64,000 bases of DNA from Daphnia pulex (lineage: Eukaryota > Arthropoda > Branchiopoda > Diplostraca > Daphniidae): NCBI RefSeq assembly GCF_021134715.1, contig NC_060017.1:2604001-2668000 (forward strand), in the 5' to 3' direction. Both the position numbers and the translations under genes were made by a program. This document shows positions 1-51,500 of the stretch, one piece after another; position 1 is the stretch's first letter, and every line of letters begins with the position of its first letter. The notes under the pieces are model-generated. The model was given only the letters and a program-made list of their open reading frames with translations, had not been told where the DNA came from and did no database searches.

Positions 1-2288
1 TTCCAACTCCCATCGTCTGAAATTACTGAAAGGGCTCGATCGATCGCCCGACAAATGGACATATCTATTTCCTCAATAAAAATAGACTCGGGTATTAATG
101 AATTGGTTTTATCTACTTATGAATGGAATACTCGTAAGTTATAAGAAATAAATATTAAAAGTCATGTAAGGGATTAATTACGTACTTCTAATAGGTCACC
201 TTTATGAGATTCGGCGCATAATTCTGGGCTTGCCTTCAACTGCTTCTATTTTTCCAAAACAACGCCCACTATGCGCGGATTTAGTTGATTTACCCAAAAG
301 TTTCTGTACGTTGTTTTTCGATCTTGCTAAGCTGTTTAATTGAATGATGGCCTTTCTTAATCTTTCGTTTTTTTAGACAGGAGTGTGGAGTGTACGATTT
401 TCGAACCACAATGCGAAGAACTAGCCTTAGAAGGCCATAGGAGTTCCACGGATGAAACGCTAAACTTGAGGTTATTGTTCCTTTTTTTATATGAAATGAT
501 CTAAGCAAGCTCTTACATTTTCTCTAAAATTTTACAGGCGAATTTAAGCCAGCTTTTGTCGGACCAACAGAGGTGACACCCAGTTTAACCGTTGTCACAT
601 TCTACCGTGCTTTAAACCCAGGATTCTTTCATTTTACATTTTCAAATTGTGTGCTGTAAAAACGTTAGGTCGGAGTATCTATACAGCTATAGTTTTAATG
701 TTTAAATCAGATTACGTGTGCCATTCTGGAAACAGAAAATTGTGGCGCTCCATGTTGTTTCCTTCTCAGAAATTCCTCTCAGAGGTACTAACTACTCGGA
801 AAATGTTGATAATAAAATGAAAGTAAATTGTGATTTCGTTTTCTTTGAAGACTTGTGTGTCAGCGTCCGCTTTTTTTTGGGGGGGGTTAATGAGCATGAC
901 GTAACTAATTACCAAGCTGCAACACGGGTAAACGGCAAATGTATTTGGTATATCATTCAAATTTATACATAAAATATGGTCAGTCGTCGGCCCTATCATT
1001 GTGCAGCTGCTCTTACATCTCGTCTCTGTAATGTGGATATGGAATTGTTTGTACGGTTTGCTAGGTCGACACTAACGGTTGTATAAATTCACACATATTG
1101 TAATGAAAAATTATTTAGAGAATAATAGCATGCAACATGTGGGACGAACGGAGAGGGATTCTGGAGACCACGGAACGGCGGCAAAATATATAGCACGAGG
1201 GGAAAAGGACAAACCCTCAAATATTTACAAGTACGTCACTTTTTCGTTATGATATACACAAGAATGAATTTTTTAAAATATCATTTAGAATATGTGTGAA
1301 AGAAACCGAAATGATGTCAAGATGACGCGAATTCGTCAACAGACAAATCATTCCTGATTGCATACAATCACCGGCACGGCCCAAATTCAAACTCGTCATA
1401 AATAACTCTTTTACTGATCAATCATCTTTGATGAACCATGTCGATTGCCCATCCCGTAAGCGTCAAAGTCATTCTGTACAAATTGTAAATGCTAGCTTTA
1501 AATTTGTAAAGAGAAGGCTTCTACAAAAATTACCTACAAAGCCCGTCAAATAATGCTATTGGAATGAAAGCAATCGGTTAAAAGGGTACTGAATGAACAA
1601 TAGAGTTTACTTAGCAGAACCCAGAACTCCGAAAAAATGCACTCACTGAGGCCGTATAATGATGTGATATGATCTATTGGGCCAATCTATTGAAAGAGCG
1701 GATATAACTCTCGTCGCTGTAGTTTCGGCCATTTTGTCTTTCCGCCATTTGATCATGAAGTATTGACGGAAGTGTACAAAAGTAATTGACTTCCTTTTTC
1801 TCAGTCCGTGCACGACGACTGATGACAGCAGTACGAAGATAATGAAATCGTGTCAGGGAGGGAAAAAGAAACTTGCAGAATTGGCCAGTTACGAATTTTG
1901 GAACCTGCGCAAAAACTTGACGACCATTCCCACTCTCATCTGCAATGCTGCAGTGAGGCAAGCAAACGGCGTTAACCACCAAGCGATACGCTCCATTACA
2001 TTACCGGTCGGCCACTCAATAAGCGTAAAAGGGTCATTGTCGGTGCGAGTTATCACAGGTAAGGGGAACCAAACAGAACATACACGCAGACAAGTAGGGA
2101 TGGTGGTCTAGCGATGTGTCAAATAAAAGACACGCCATTGGGTCATGATGAATGAAACACACCGTATCAAGCCAAAGAGAAGGGATGGCACACACACAGG
2201 TCGACGGTATTTAAAGTTTCGAGTCTTCCTTCTCCTATAAAAAGGAAAATGATATAGAGGCTGTTATTGTAACATTTAAATACTGTAA
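1..2288. other. Intergenic sequence downstream of PDE3; no recognised gene
   Basis: No exon or RNA gene was recognised. The part next to 2288 should contain the PDE3 3' UTR. A strong splice acceptor on the minus strand, with a pyrimidine tract and CAG at 1948-1950, could start an alternative PDE3 terminal exon. Its reading frames are short (stops within 4-17 codons). Confidence 0.5.
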
Positions 2289-42551
<40,263 letters not shown>

Positions 42552-45500
42552 CTCGCCCGCTTCCGTATGCTATACGGCAGACGACAGTTGTGTGTGTTTG
42601 TGCCAAAGCGTCCGCTTTCTGATGTTTCGAATTGAATGGATCTACACGGGAGATAAGACGCTCGAATGCGCCACTGGTTCGTGGCCGTAGGGCGACGTGA
42701 TCTGCACACTGACACCCAATAACAACAACAGCGACGACGACAACGACGGGAGAGGTATAGGACGTACAGAATGGGAAATGTAGGGGATCGAAAAAGAGAA
42801 AGAAAAAAGAAAAAGCGGAGTTGTTTGGCGCAAACAGCCAAGTCAATGTCACAAACTGCAGATTGAATAACACGACCGAGGTCGGGACAGGAGAGTTGCA
42901 CAGCCGCGTGCACGCGACACGTTTGCCTCTTTTTCTTTCTTGTTTTTTCTCTCTCTCTCGAGATTCCTTCTTTTATTCTCTTCTTCGTCTTCGTCTCTTT
43001 TTGCTGCCCATCAGGAAATGAACTTGCACTGCCAGTCGACTCGAATCAAGAGAGAGAACAGTAGGGGAGGCCAAATGCGGAGCGGTCTAGTTATCTCATT
43101 CGGCATCCGTCAAATAACAAGAGAGACGAGGAATAGAAGAGACGGGCGACGGCTAATCGAAAGGGATAGCTCCGGCGCTCGCACCGACGACTACGACGGC
43201 GGCGACAACAACAACAACGGCGGACGGGCTGACGACAAACCAGCTGCACATGATTTGTTCACAGTCACGGAGGAGGACATCTGCGCCAGTATTTACGAGC
43301 CCCCTCTCTCGCAAACACGCACCCACACCGCTCAGACGTCACAACGTGCACAATGCACTCACGAACGGCGTGATTGCAGACCGAAAAAATTCGCTCCTCT
43401 ATACACACACACACTTCGCAACAAGGAGGAATCCGATAAGAAGACTCGGTCGGTCCAGTCCGTTCTCCACGGCTCCTCACGTCTTCACTTATCAACGGGC
43501 GAAAAATAAACAAAAGAATTGTGTCGTTGTGTCGTACAGGCGACGGCCACACCACTGAAGCCCGTCGACTCGACTGGCGCTGATTTTGACGCCAAGCCAA
43601 ACAGGTGACGTCTGATCAGACGTACACGGGCCAGGAGGTAGGACCAATAGAAAAGAGGCGGTTCGAGGGTGTGCGAGAGAACGGGCCAATGACGGTGACC
43701 TTTTTCTTTTTGCGACGTGTTCAAATGATGACCCCCCTCGTTCGTCCCGACACACGAAAATGGGCAGCGAAAAATTCACAACAACTTTTTTCTTTTTTAA
43801 TTATTTCACATTTGAAGTGGCGGCACTTGACCCGTCATTTTCGTCCCGTTCGACGTTTTAATAGAAACTCCCCAACCCCCCCAGAAAATAAGCGATAACA
43901 AGTGTGGGGAGAAAATATCGACGTGTTGGAAATGTTTGAATAAGACCAAAATGAGGGACGATAAGATGAGAGGAGAAAACGCCTCCCTGTGTTCACTGTA
44001 GGAGGTTTCAGGTGACACTGAACCCAGTCCCGGTACCGACTGCCCCGCTATATAGACTCCCGGGACGAAAAAAAGGAGGAGGGAAACGGGGCGAGGTTGT
44101 GGGAGGGTGTTGGGGGGGATAGAAGAGGTACGAGAGAGAGTTTGCAAGCAACGGAGGCAATCTGGAACGCCACAGTGCTGCTTGCAGCGCTCGAGCCCGA
44201 CGCAGGCGCAGAGTTTCTCGCTGCTGCTGCTGGTCCCCATCGACGTGATGACGTACGTACACACACACACACAGAGGCCACTCGTTCCTCTCTTCCATCT
44301 ACGCCTTCCCCCCCTTCTTATTACTTATTCGCGTTCAGGCGTCCGCCGCCGTACCGTGAGCGATGACTGACTTGTTCGTCTCATCGATTCCTCCTCATCT
44401 CCTATAGTAGAGTCGCGCTTCTTTTAATTCGAGAGCCATAGTCTCTCAAGAATGTGGCAGTGTCTCACTACTACCACATCGCACAGAATTGATAAGAACC
44501 GGATTTTTCGCTTCATTATTTTTTGTTGAAATCATAAATTCACGAAAAGAACGGCGGGAAAACAAGAAATCGATCAACCCAAACCAGAGTTTCCACTGCT
44601 ATCTGGAACAGTCTATAAAACAAGATTAATATCGACAAAAGAGGAGGAAATTTAATCCACGTGTCGGAGAATAGGGGACGATAAGTAGAACTCGGCAATT
44701 CACAACTCGGTGAATTAAATTATCGAGCACAAAAGGGGCGAACAAAAATGGAAAATAAAATATTATTAACTGGCCGCAAACACACGCCATCTTCCTTGAC
44801 ATAGTGGTGGTCCCTGCTGTCGGCAGTTATACTATATTTGCCCGCGATCAAGCTGTCGTGACGGCGTCACGAACGTGAAGTAGCGGGACACGCCGAAGCA
44901 ACAAAAAGCAGGCTGGCAGGGCAATGCGCATTGACGTATTTCTGGGAATCGATGCCCGGCTGGGGCGATTGCTTTTTCCACAGTTGGGTTCGTTGACGAT
45001 TATGAAGACATGAATCAAGCGCACAGTAGCAATAGCGAACAAGGCCTTGCTCCGTATTATTATTTGTGGGCATATTCAAATGACACACAAAACGAACCCG
45101 ATGGATGGATTCGTCCTTTCTCAATAGTAGACACCCAGCAGTGGCATGGCGAACGAAAAAAAAAAACGGACAGCAACAAGAGAGTCTTTCGGAATAATAG
45201 CGGAGATCAAGTTTGACCACTTTTCAGCATCACTGGAGGGGCAGTTTTTTGTTTTTTTACGGCTTTTGAAGTTTACGACCTTCGGTGTGCCATGTGAAAC
45301 TACAGAGAAAAAGATATAAGGTGCCCTAACTAAAATGGCGTGCTTGCCAGCTCATTCATGAGATCCCGCCATTATCATCGTAATTGAATCAAAGTATAGA
45401 ACCGTGAAGATCGGCGATCATCCATCAAAGACATTAAATGGAGTCGATGTTTATCGTCACGACTCGGGCAGTCTGGGCACAGCAGTGTCACATCTGGCCG

Positions 45501-46636
45501 AGCAGCAACACGGTAACGCTTTTATATAGTTATATATGCATTAGTTACCTGACTTTGCAGTCTGCAGACTATTACTCTTGATCGCGGCCCAATAATATAA
45601 TGAAAGGTGGACTCGACTCACGCAAGAGCGGCTGCCAAGAACTTGGCCACGAAACGGGCGGGTGTCCTTCGCCGACAGTATAACAGACTTTTGACGTGCT
45701 CGACCTTTGCGTGCTGGCCAGGGTACGGCACACTCACACGAGTCGTGACCACCGTACCCAAATCCAGCAGAATACGAACGCACACATTTAATGTTCTCCA
45801 CCGTCGTGCTTTACATGTAATGCGTATTCATAAATCAAACTGTCATTCTACTTTGTCTACAGTCCAAACAACAACAGCTGGCTAACACACACCGGACTAA
45901 TTTCTTCGAAAATCTCTCGCGATTCTTGAATTTCTGTGATTTCATTTGCTACCTTCTTTTGGATTCAACAGATAAAGACAACGCGATCAATCAAGCCAAC
46001 AGCTCGTTTGCAAAGAGCCAAAGACATACTAGTTCTAAAAATATTTCCTAAGACATTTTTGGAACGCCAACAGCATCAGCAATCGTTCTCGAATCACCAT
46101 TCAAGATGAGAACTTTCACACTTTACAACTCGCGTAACACTTCTTTTTGCTCTGTGATCTTGCCAAATAACACGTAACATTTAAAAAAACCAACCGTCTA
46201 ATAACTATGTTTCAATGTCAAAGCGTGGGGGTCACAAAAAAACAATTACAAGAGAAGTTACGTGACTTACATCAATGTGTTCATGGATGATCGATGAAGC
46301 AATCATGCCGCCATTATTGTTTTAACTCTCTACACACAACTCTACGTAATTATCTGGTAATCAGAACTCACCTAGGGACGAGTGATGGTGGATACTGATG
46401 AAACTGTAAATGGATATTCCAAATTTACAGAGCAAACGAGTTTTTTTTTATTCACGATTTCTGGCAAGCACCACACGTGCTTGTGATTCAACTACTTCGA
46501 TCGCACTCGCACTCTCGCAGTTACCACTTGCTGCAAGCAACAGGAGTACAGGACGCCATCTGCAGGAAAGAAATCAATCGAGTAATGCAGACGACATACA
46601 ATTCACAACAACCTGCGATTTTGGGAAAATTCTGAC
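42552..46636. other. Interval between the divergent PDE3 and CCDC134 genes
   Basis: It should hold the PDE3 5' UTR and promoter on the minus strand and the CCDC134 promoter on the plus strand. No protein-coding exon was recognised. Two dinucleotide CA/AC stretches (near 43400 and 44260) overlap spurious open frames. Confidence 0.5.
45520..45528 (-). promoter_or_regulatory. Candidate TATA box facing PDE3
   Basis: On the minus strand the sequence reads TATATAAAAG, and a CCAGAT initiator-like site lies about 30 nt downstream. It is roughly 2.9 kb upstream of the PDE3 start codon and would imply a long or spliced 5' UTR. AT-rich DNA yields such matches by chance. Confidence 0.2.
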
Positions 46637-47634
46637 ATGGCGGGGCATTCGAACAATTTTTGCTACATTTTGTTGTTTTGTGCATCATTGGTAAGTGCTG
46701 GCGACAAAATAAGTCCCTCAGATCAAACGAAAACTGTTCCAGTAACTCGGGGAAATATAAATTCTAACGCGGTTGCTCTGTGTAAGTATTACGTTTCCTC
46801 TCATTATAATAGCCTTGTACCCACCAGTGTGAGTTTCTTGGTTATTCATGCCTTTTCAATTGTGTCTCCATTAGTTGATAGATTGTTCCAACTTAAAAGA
46901 AGTGAACAGAAAGATGCAGTTCAACGGATTGCAGAAGTCAAATCAATTGAAAAACAACGCAAGCTTCTGGAACTTGTCATAACCAAAATCATGGAGGTTG
47001 TTAGACTAACATTTCAGAAAACGGAAAAAGGCTGTAATTAATTCAAGTTTTTGTAGGTTCTAACTCATAGTAGAATCAAGCTGGAAAGCTCTGGCTATCT
47101 TCCAGAATCTGATTTTCCTCAAGATGAATCTCTTCGTGATGGTATTATTTATTGGTTTTATTATTCTGAAATTATAGCTAATGATGATGAGGCATTTTAA
47201 AATAGCTCTGTCAAGCATGATAGAAAATACTGCATTTATGGGGGATCTTGTGCTCTATTTACCTGATGCAACAAAAGCGTTTCTTAAAAATAATGAATGG
47301 AATACCATATTCAAATGGAGTTTAAGTATTTGTCAACAGTCTGTCTTTTTGAGCACTGCAACAAAGAAAATGCTGCACTTGGTAAATTTCAATGTTTCTT
47401 TAATCAAACCATTCTAGTGTTATTCATCTTCTTAATGCTTGACATTTGAAAATATTGCAGGTTGCGCAAGAATTAAATTTGGTCGAACGAGAATCAAATT
47501 ATTTTAATCCATACGCAGAGGCAAATCGAAAGAAACCAGATCCTTTACCCGAAAATGTCGAAAAGAAGAAAGTGAGAAAGAAAATATCTAAAGGTCCTTC
47601 TTTATCGGGATCAAGATTAAAAAATGAATTGTGA
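46637..47634 (+). CDS. CCDC134: Coiled-coil domain-containing protein 134 homologue (ER-luminal), 5 exons
   Basis: Exons 46637-46781, 46875-46996, 47057-47141, 47206-47381 and 47461-47634 give 233 residues (human protein 229). All are GT-AG and in phase. An N-terminal signal peptide (CYILLFCASLVSAG) is followed by LFQLKRSEQ, a helical region, LPESDFPQDESLRD, IENTAFMGDLVL, FKWSLSICQQSVF and AQELNLVERESNYFNP; each has a clear counterpart in human CCDC134 (e.g. FPQDEKLKD, VENTAFFGDVVL, MAQELG). The protein ends in KNEL, a KDEL-type ER retrieval signal. In vertebrates it is a secretory-pathway protein linked to the ER chaperone GRP94; the same role here is inferred. The donor of exon 2 (GAG|GTTGTT) is weak, but the conserved residues support it. 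Confidence 0.9.
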
Positions 47635-47650
47635 AAGCTATATAAATTGT

Positions 47651-47656
47651 TTTATT
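47651..47656 (-). terminator. AGK poly(A) signal AATAAA
   Basis: AATAAA on the minus strand lies only 16 bp past the AGK stop. Cleavage 10-30 nt further on would fall at about 47620-47640, on top of the CCDC134 stop codon region. Confidence 0.6.
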
Positions 47657-47672
47657 TTCTTATAAATACAAT

Positions 47673-49503
47673 TTATCTACTGGTAGATGCGCTAAAAACT
47701 TTAATGGCGTCTGGTAAAACGGTGACTCGAATTGGTTTAACTTCGTAGTTGTCATTGTCTATCGAATACCACCTTTCTTCAACTTCAACACTTTTTCCCT
47801 CTTCAGTTGTTTCCTTTTCCGCTATCGAACTTTCTTCAATTTTAGGGATCATTTCAAATTGGCGTACGAGAATCTTTTCGCGATTATTTTGACTGGTCTC
47901 TGTTTTGGTCCTTAACCAACCCTCTTTCACGAACTCAAATCCACTTATATTTTCAGGTCCTAAGTGAGAGAGTGAATTTTTTTTTTAATTATCACTCACA
48001 GGTTTCAGCTATTTAAAAGATGTTTTACCAAGATTGACTTCCAAATGTTTCGGTAGATTTGGAGGACTGAAATTTACATTGTTTTCGGTTAGAACTTGGA
48101 ACTCTACGGATGAGAAATCCTTCTGATGCCATACCCCACATTCGGGATTAACAACTTTTGAATAATCTTTGACTTGTTTTGTATCTAGAGAAATTTGTAA
48201 ATAATATGTTAAGATAACGTGAATGACCTGATAAAAGGAATACAATTACCTTTGACGGATCTAGTTCGTGGTATAAAAGCATGCCACCATCGAGAATTCT
48301 GTACTTGCGAACCAAATTTCAGCTCATTTGCATCTTGCAAATTGTTTCTCATACAGTTATTACAACCCTCACACGGTACGGTATAGTGAAACTGTGCATT
48401 GCACTCCCACGTGAGATTTTTGAAAGCTCCAAAGAAATAGGCGGCATATGACTTCAGTGGTCCCCACAACCAGTATTTCCCAATTCTTTCCTCGACATCT
48501 CGAAATGCTCCCCATTTCAGTTCACCAAGTGCGTAAACTGGTTTTCCAGTAGGATTTTCTGAATTTTCCAATATTTCTACCTTCATAACATCTACCTGTT
48601 TTTGAAAGTCTCTTATTATTGCCATAGTTGCTTCAGCCATGAGTTTGATTCTATCATCTGAAAAGAGACCAAGGGGTAATAGTAGAATCAATTAAAAGCT
48701 GCATTTTTAAACCATCAAAATATTGCATACCTTTATGTTCTTTAAAGATAGATTTTGCAATGTTATTGAGTTTTCCTACAGGGATGATACCTGGAGAAGA
48801 AACATATTTTCAAACAAAATGTTTAGGGAAATATATAATTCATTGTGATACCAATAGGAAATCGTTGGACTGCTAACCCACTATCATTCCTTCTCAGCAA
48901 TCCAGTTACAGCTTCTGTTATGGCTCCATCTCCACCAGCAACAACTACTGCATCACAGTTATCCATCACTTCCATCAATCCCCTGGCTTCTCCAACAGAT
49001 TCAGTTTTGACCACACTGACCTGGAATAGAGAATGAGAACTTATTAAGGTCAAACAAAAATAAATAATGAGACTCAAACCTTCATTCCAGAAAGATAAAG
49101 TAATGGAGCACAATAATCCTCAAATTCTGATTTGCCTTTCCTATACACATTTAAAATTAACTTTTAAAAACGTCAAAGTGATTTGAGAAAATATTAAGTG
49201 CAGCACCCTCCATTTGAAGCGGGATTCAACACTACAGTTATTTGGCGAGCAGGTAGTCCTATAGGAAGTGGAACATCCCCATAGCTTTTAGCTTCCTCAC
49301 AATAAAGTCTCAACATCTCTTTAGTCCTGCACCAATGGGAGAAATATTTTAAGACATAATCATTGGTAAAATACATTTCACTTCTATGAGTACCTGAATT
49401 TTGTGACGCCATAGTTTACTCCATAAGAAACGAGGAGAAAACCAACGGTTGATTTCTTCCAATTATTTCGCAGGGTTTTGAAAATGCGAACGATCCTTGC
49501 CAT
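47673..49503 (-). CDS. AGK: Mitochondrial acylglycerol kinase, 8 exons
   Basis: This lipid kinase phosphorylates mono- and diacylglycerol to lysophosphatidic and phosphatidic acid; the human protein is also part of the TIM22 carrier translocase. Exons 49503-49394, 49326-49207, 49140-49080, 49020-48852, 48790-48731, 48657-48250, 48184-48029 and 47959-47673 give 456 residues (human 422). The start was chosen because FKTLRNNWKKSTVGF aligns with the human N-terminus; the frame is open upstream to a Met at 49668. The kinase core has VVLNPASNGGKGK, VVVAGGDGAITEAVTGLLRR (GGDG at 126-129), and LKWGAFRDVEERIGKYWLWG. The C-terminus (WYSIDNDNYEVKPIRVTVLP) also matches. The donor of exon 2 (GG|GTGCTG) is weak. 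A Cys cluster CEGCNNC is present at about residue 260. Confidence 0.93.
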
Positions 49504-50125
49504 GTTGAAGTTCAGGCGGTTCAGGTCTCGCCGTGTTTTGAAAATAACGTTCTGCAGACGACGTATTTTTCGACATCTATTGGTAAACGGATAAAGTGTT
49601 TCAATTTTTTCTTCCACAATCAACTCACAATCGCGCAGATATTCCCATATCATAAATAAATAAGGCAAAATATTGTCAGTCGATCAAAATGCAACGATAT
49701 CAATATGTTTGCATACGTTTTCATGTGGATCTTGATCTCCAATGTCCGATCAAGTACCGTACGTTTTCTTTCTCTCGCTTTCTCTAATTAGGCCTACACA
49801 AACGGGTTTATTGGGAGTATTGGGGAATAAACTTTTCAAAATTCATCCACGCTACCTTTTTTCGATAACGCAAAAAAGTAGGATTATGGACGCCCCACCA
49901 GATGTTTTCCTTGGATTGGATTGGATTGGACCATGTGTTCACTAGTAACGCAAAATGAAAGTTTGTTGCCTTTTGAAAATTTGATTTACATACATTTTAT
50001 TCAGATAGCAAAGTTTCTCTCATATTTGATATTTCAATATTGTACAAAAATAATTACGTATGTTTATCGTTAGATTTGCGTGCCCATTTTTTTATTTTAA
50101 AATTTAGCCACATTTTATTAATTAT
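49504..50125. other. Short intergenic interval between AGK and the serine protease
   Basis: It contains the AGK 5' UTR/promoter and the protease 3' UTR. No further gene was seen. Confidence 0.5.
50114..50119 (-). terminator. Protease poly(A) signal AATAAA
   Basis: The signal lies 6 bp beyond the stop codon at 50126-50128, implying a very short 3' UTR. A second match lies near 50091. Confidence 0.5.
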
Positions 50126-51500
50126 TCAATTACGAGATGTTTGTGTTGTTGTGGAAGCTTCCGCCGTTGATAATTTCATATTAATCCATCCGATATAAGC
50201 CGAAACTTCGGTGTAAACACCTTATTAAAAGATAGCGAAAAATCAACAAGATCATTCAATAAATTTATTGCAAAGTGTTGTAATTTACCGGGATAATCAG
50301 GTTGACCACAGCCTTTACCCCAAGACACAATACCAACAAGAGTTTTGTCACCCAACATGAGCTGTCCACCAGAATCTCCCTATATTTTTGTAAAATTTTG
50401 GTGTCATTATTTAATATCAGACTTAAATTAACTTATCAGAATTAAATTTTCTGCATATACCTGACACGAATCATAGCCTCCGGATGTATATCCAGCGCAT
50501 AGCATGGAATCAACAATTAGCCCTGCACCATAAATTAAGCGGCAGTCTTCGTCGGATACCACAGGAACTGTCGTTTTTAGTAGCACATTAGATAAATTCC
50601 CTCCTTCCTGCATAAGCGAATTTATTTCAGCATCCTCGAGTTTAAATTATTCATGCGCTTAAAGTTCTCAAAAGAGATGAGCCTTAAATTAATGAATTTA
50701 TTATTAAACGCGTACTTTTGTGGTTCCCCAACCTGCGACCGTAACGGCCGTGTCTGGATGAGTAAAGTAGCCGGATCTAGGAAGTTTAACTTGTTTCAAG
50801 TAAGAGTTGAATACGAAGGCTCCATTTAATCGAATTATTCCAATATCATTCCTCAGGTAATCTGGGTCATATTCTTCGTGAAGAACAAATTGGACTGCTC
50901 TCAGCTCTTGTTCATAACCACTAACGAGATCTAACCTGTGTTCGCCAGCAACCGCCCAAACTCCAATTGGATGAAGCCTATATAGTACGTGAATCTTGCG
51001 GTTATTATCATTCAAACTTTCTCTTGGTGAAATTTAAAACGTATTGCTTATACTCTTCTAAACAATGAGCCGCAGTGATGATACTGCTCGCATCTGCTAT
51101 CGAACCGGCACAAAAATGAGAACGCCCGAAAAAGCCATTTCTCTGCAACGAAACCTTTAAAGGATGAAGAAGAAAAGAGTTACGTACCAACAATGAGTCA
51201 CAATACTAGAAATAACGACAACATTTTCAAATTTAGCGAGAGAAAATTAACGAACCATCCAGGGGAATTCTCCTTCTTTCGCATCGGCTCCACCGATGAT
51301 GCGTCCATCACGTTTAGTTCTTATTAGTTCAGTATCAAGGAAAACACTCAAGGGAAACCGTGCGAGACTGCTGGCTGCTTTCAAAAAACGTATTTGTTAA
51401 TAAAATATTGCACCATAACTCCCCTGACCATTGCAAAACTGAATTCACCTGTAGCAGTTACCGTAAATACCGTTAAGAAGAGCACCAGGTATATCTTCAT
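50126..51500 (-). CDS. Secreted trypsin-like serine protease (S1 family), 7 exons
   Basis: Exons 51500-51449, 51377-51256, 51154-51041, 50994-50716, 50607-50461, 50379-50289 and 50220-50126 give 299 residues. A signal peptide ([16 protein letters not shown]) precedes a short propeptide that ends RDGR|IIGG, the activation site. The catalytic triad is complete: His88 (ITAAHC), Asp146 (NDIGIIRL), Ser241 (GDSGG). Asp235, six residues before the serine, predicts trypsin-like cleavage after Arg/Lys. The usual GDSGGP reads GDSGGQ. The protein ends soon after [12 protein letters not shown] with a Thr-rich tail. No clip or other accessory domain was seen, so a digestive or haemolymph role cannot be decided. 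The exon 3/4 junction has an equally phased alternative, and exon 2 has a CAGCAG-type acceptor choice. Confidence 0.9.

Noticed and set aside
1674..1982. A 102-codon minus-strand frame downstream of PDE3
   Set aside because: Its frame does not match the phase needed to join the last PDE3 exon through the nearby acceptor, and it resembles no known protein.
42940..43558. Overlapping plus-strand open frames of 100-190 codons
   Set aside because: They are driven by pyrimidine-rich and CA-rich repeats and show no domain or splice context.
49504..49668. N-terminal extension of AGK to a Met at 49668
   Set aside because: The human protein begins at the KTLRN segment, matching the Met at 49503; the extension has no mitochondrial-protein similarity.
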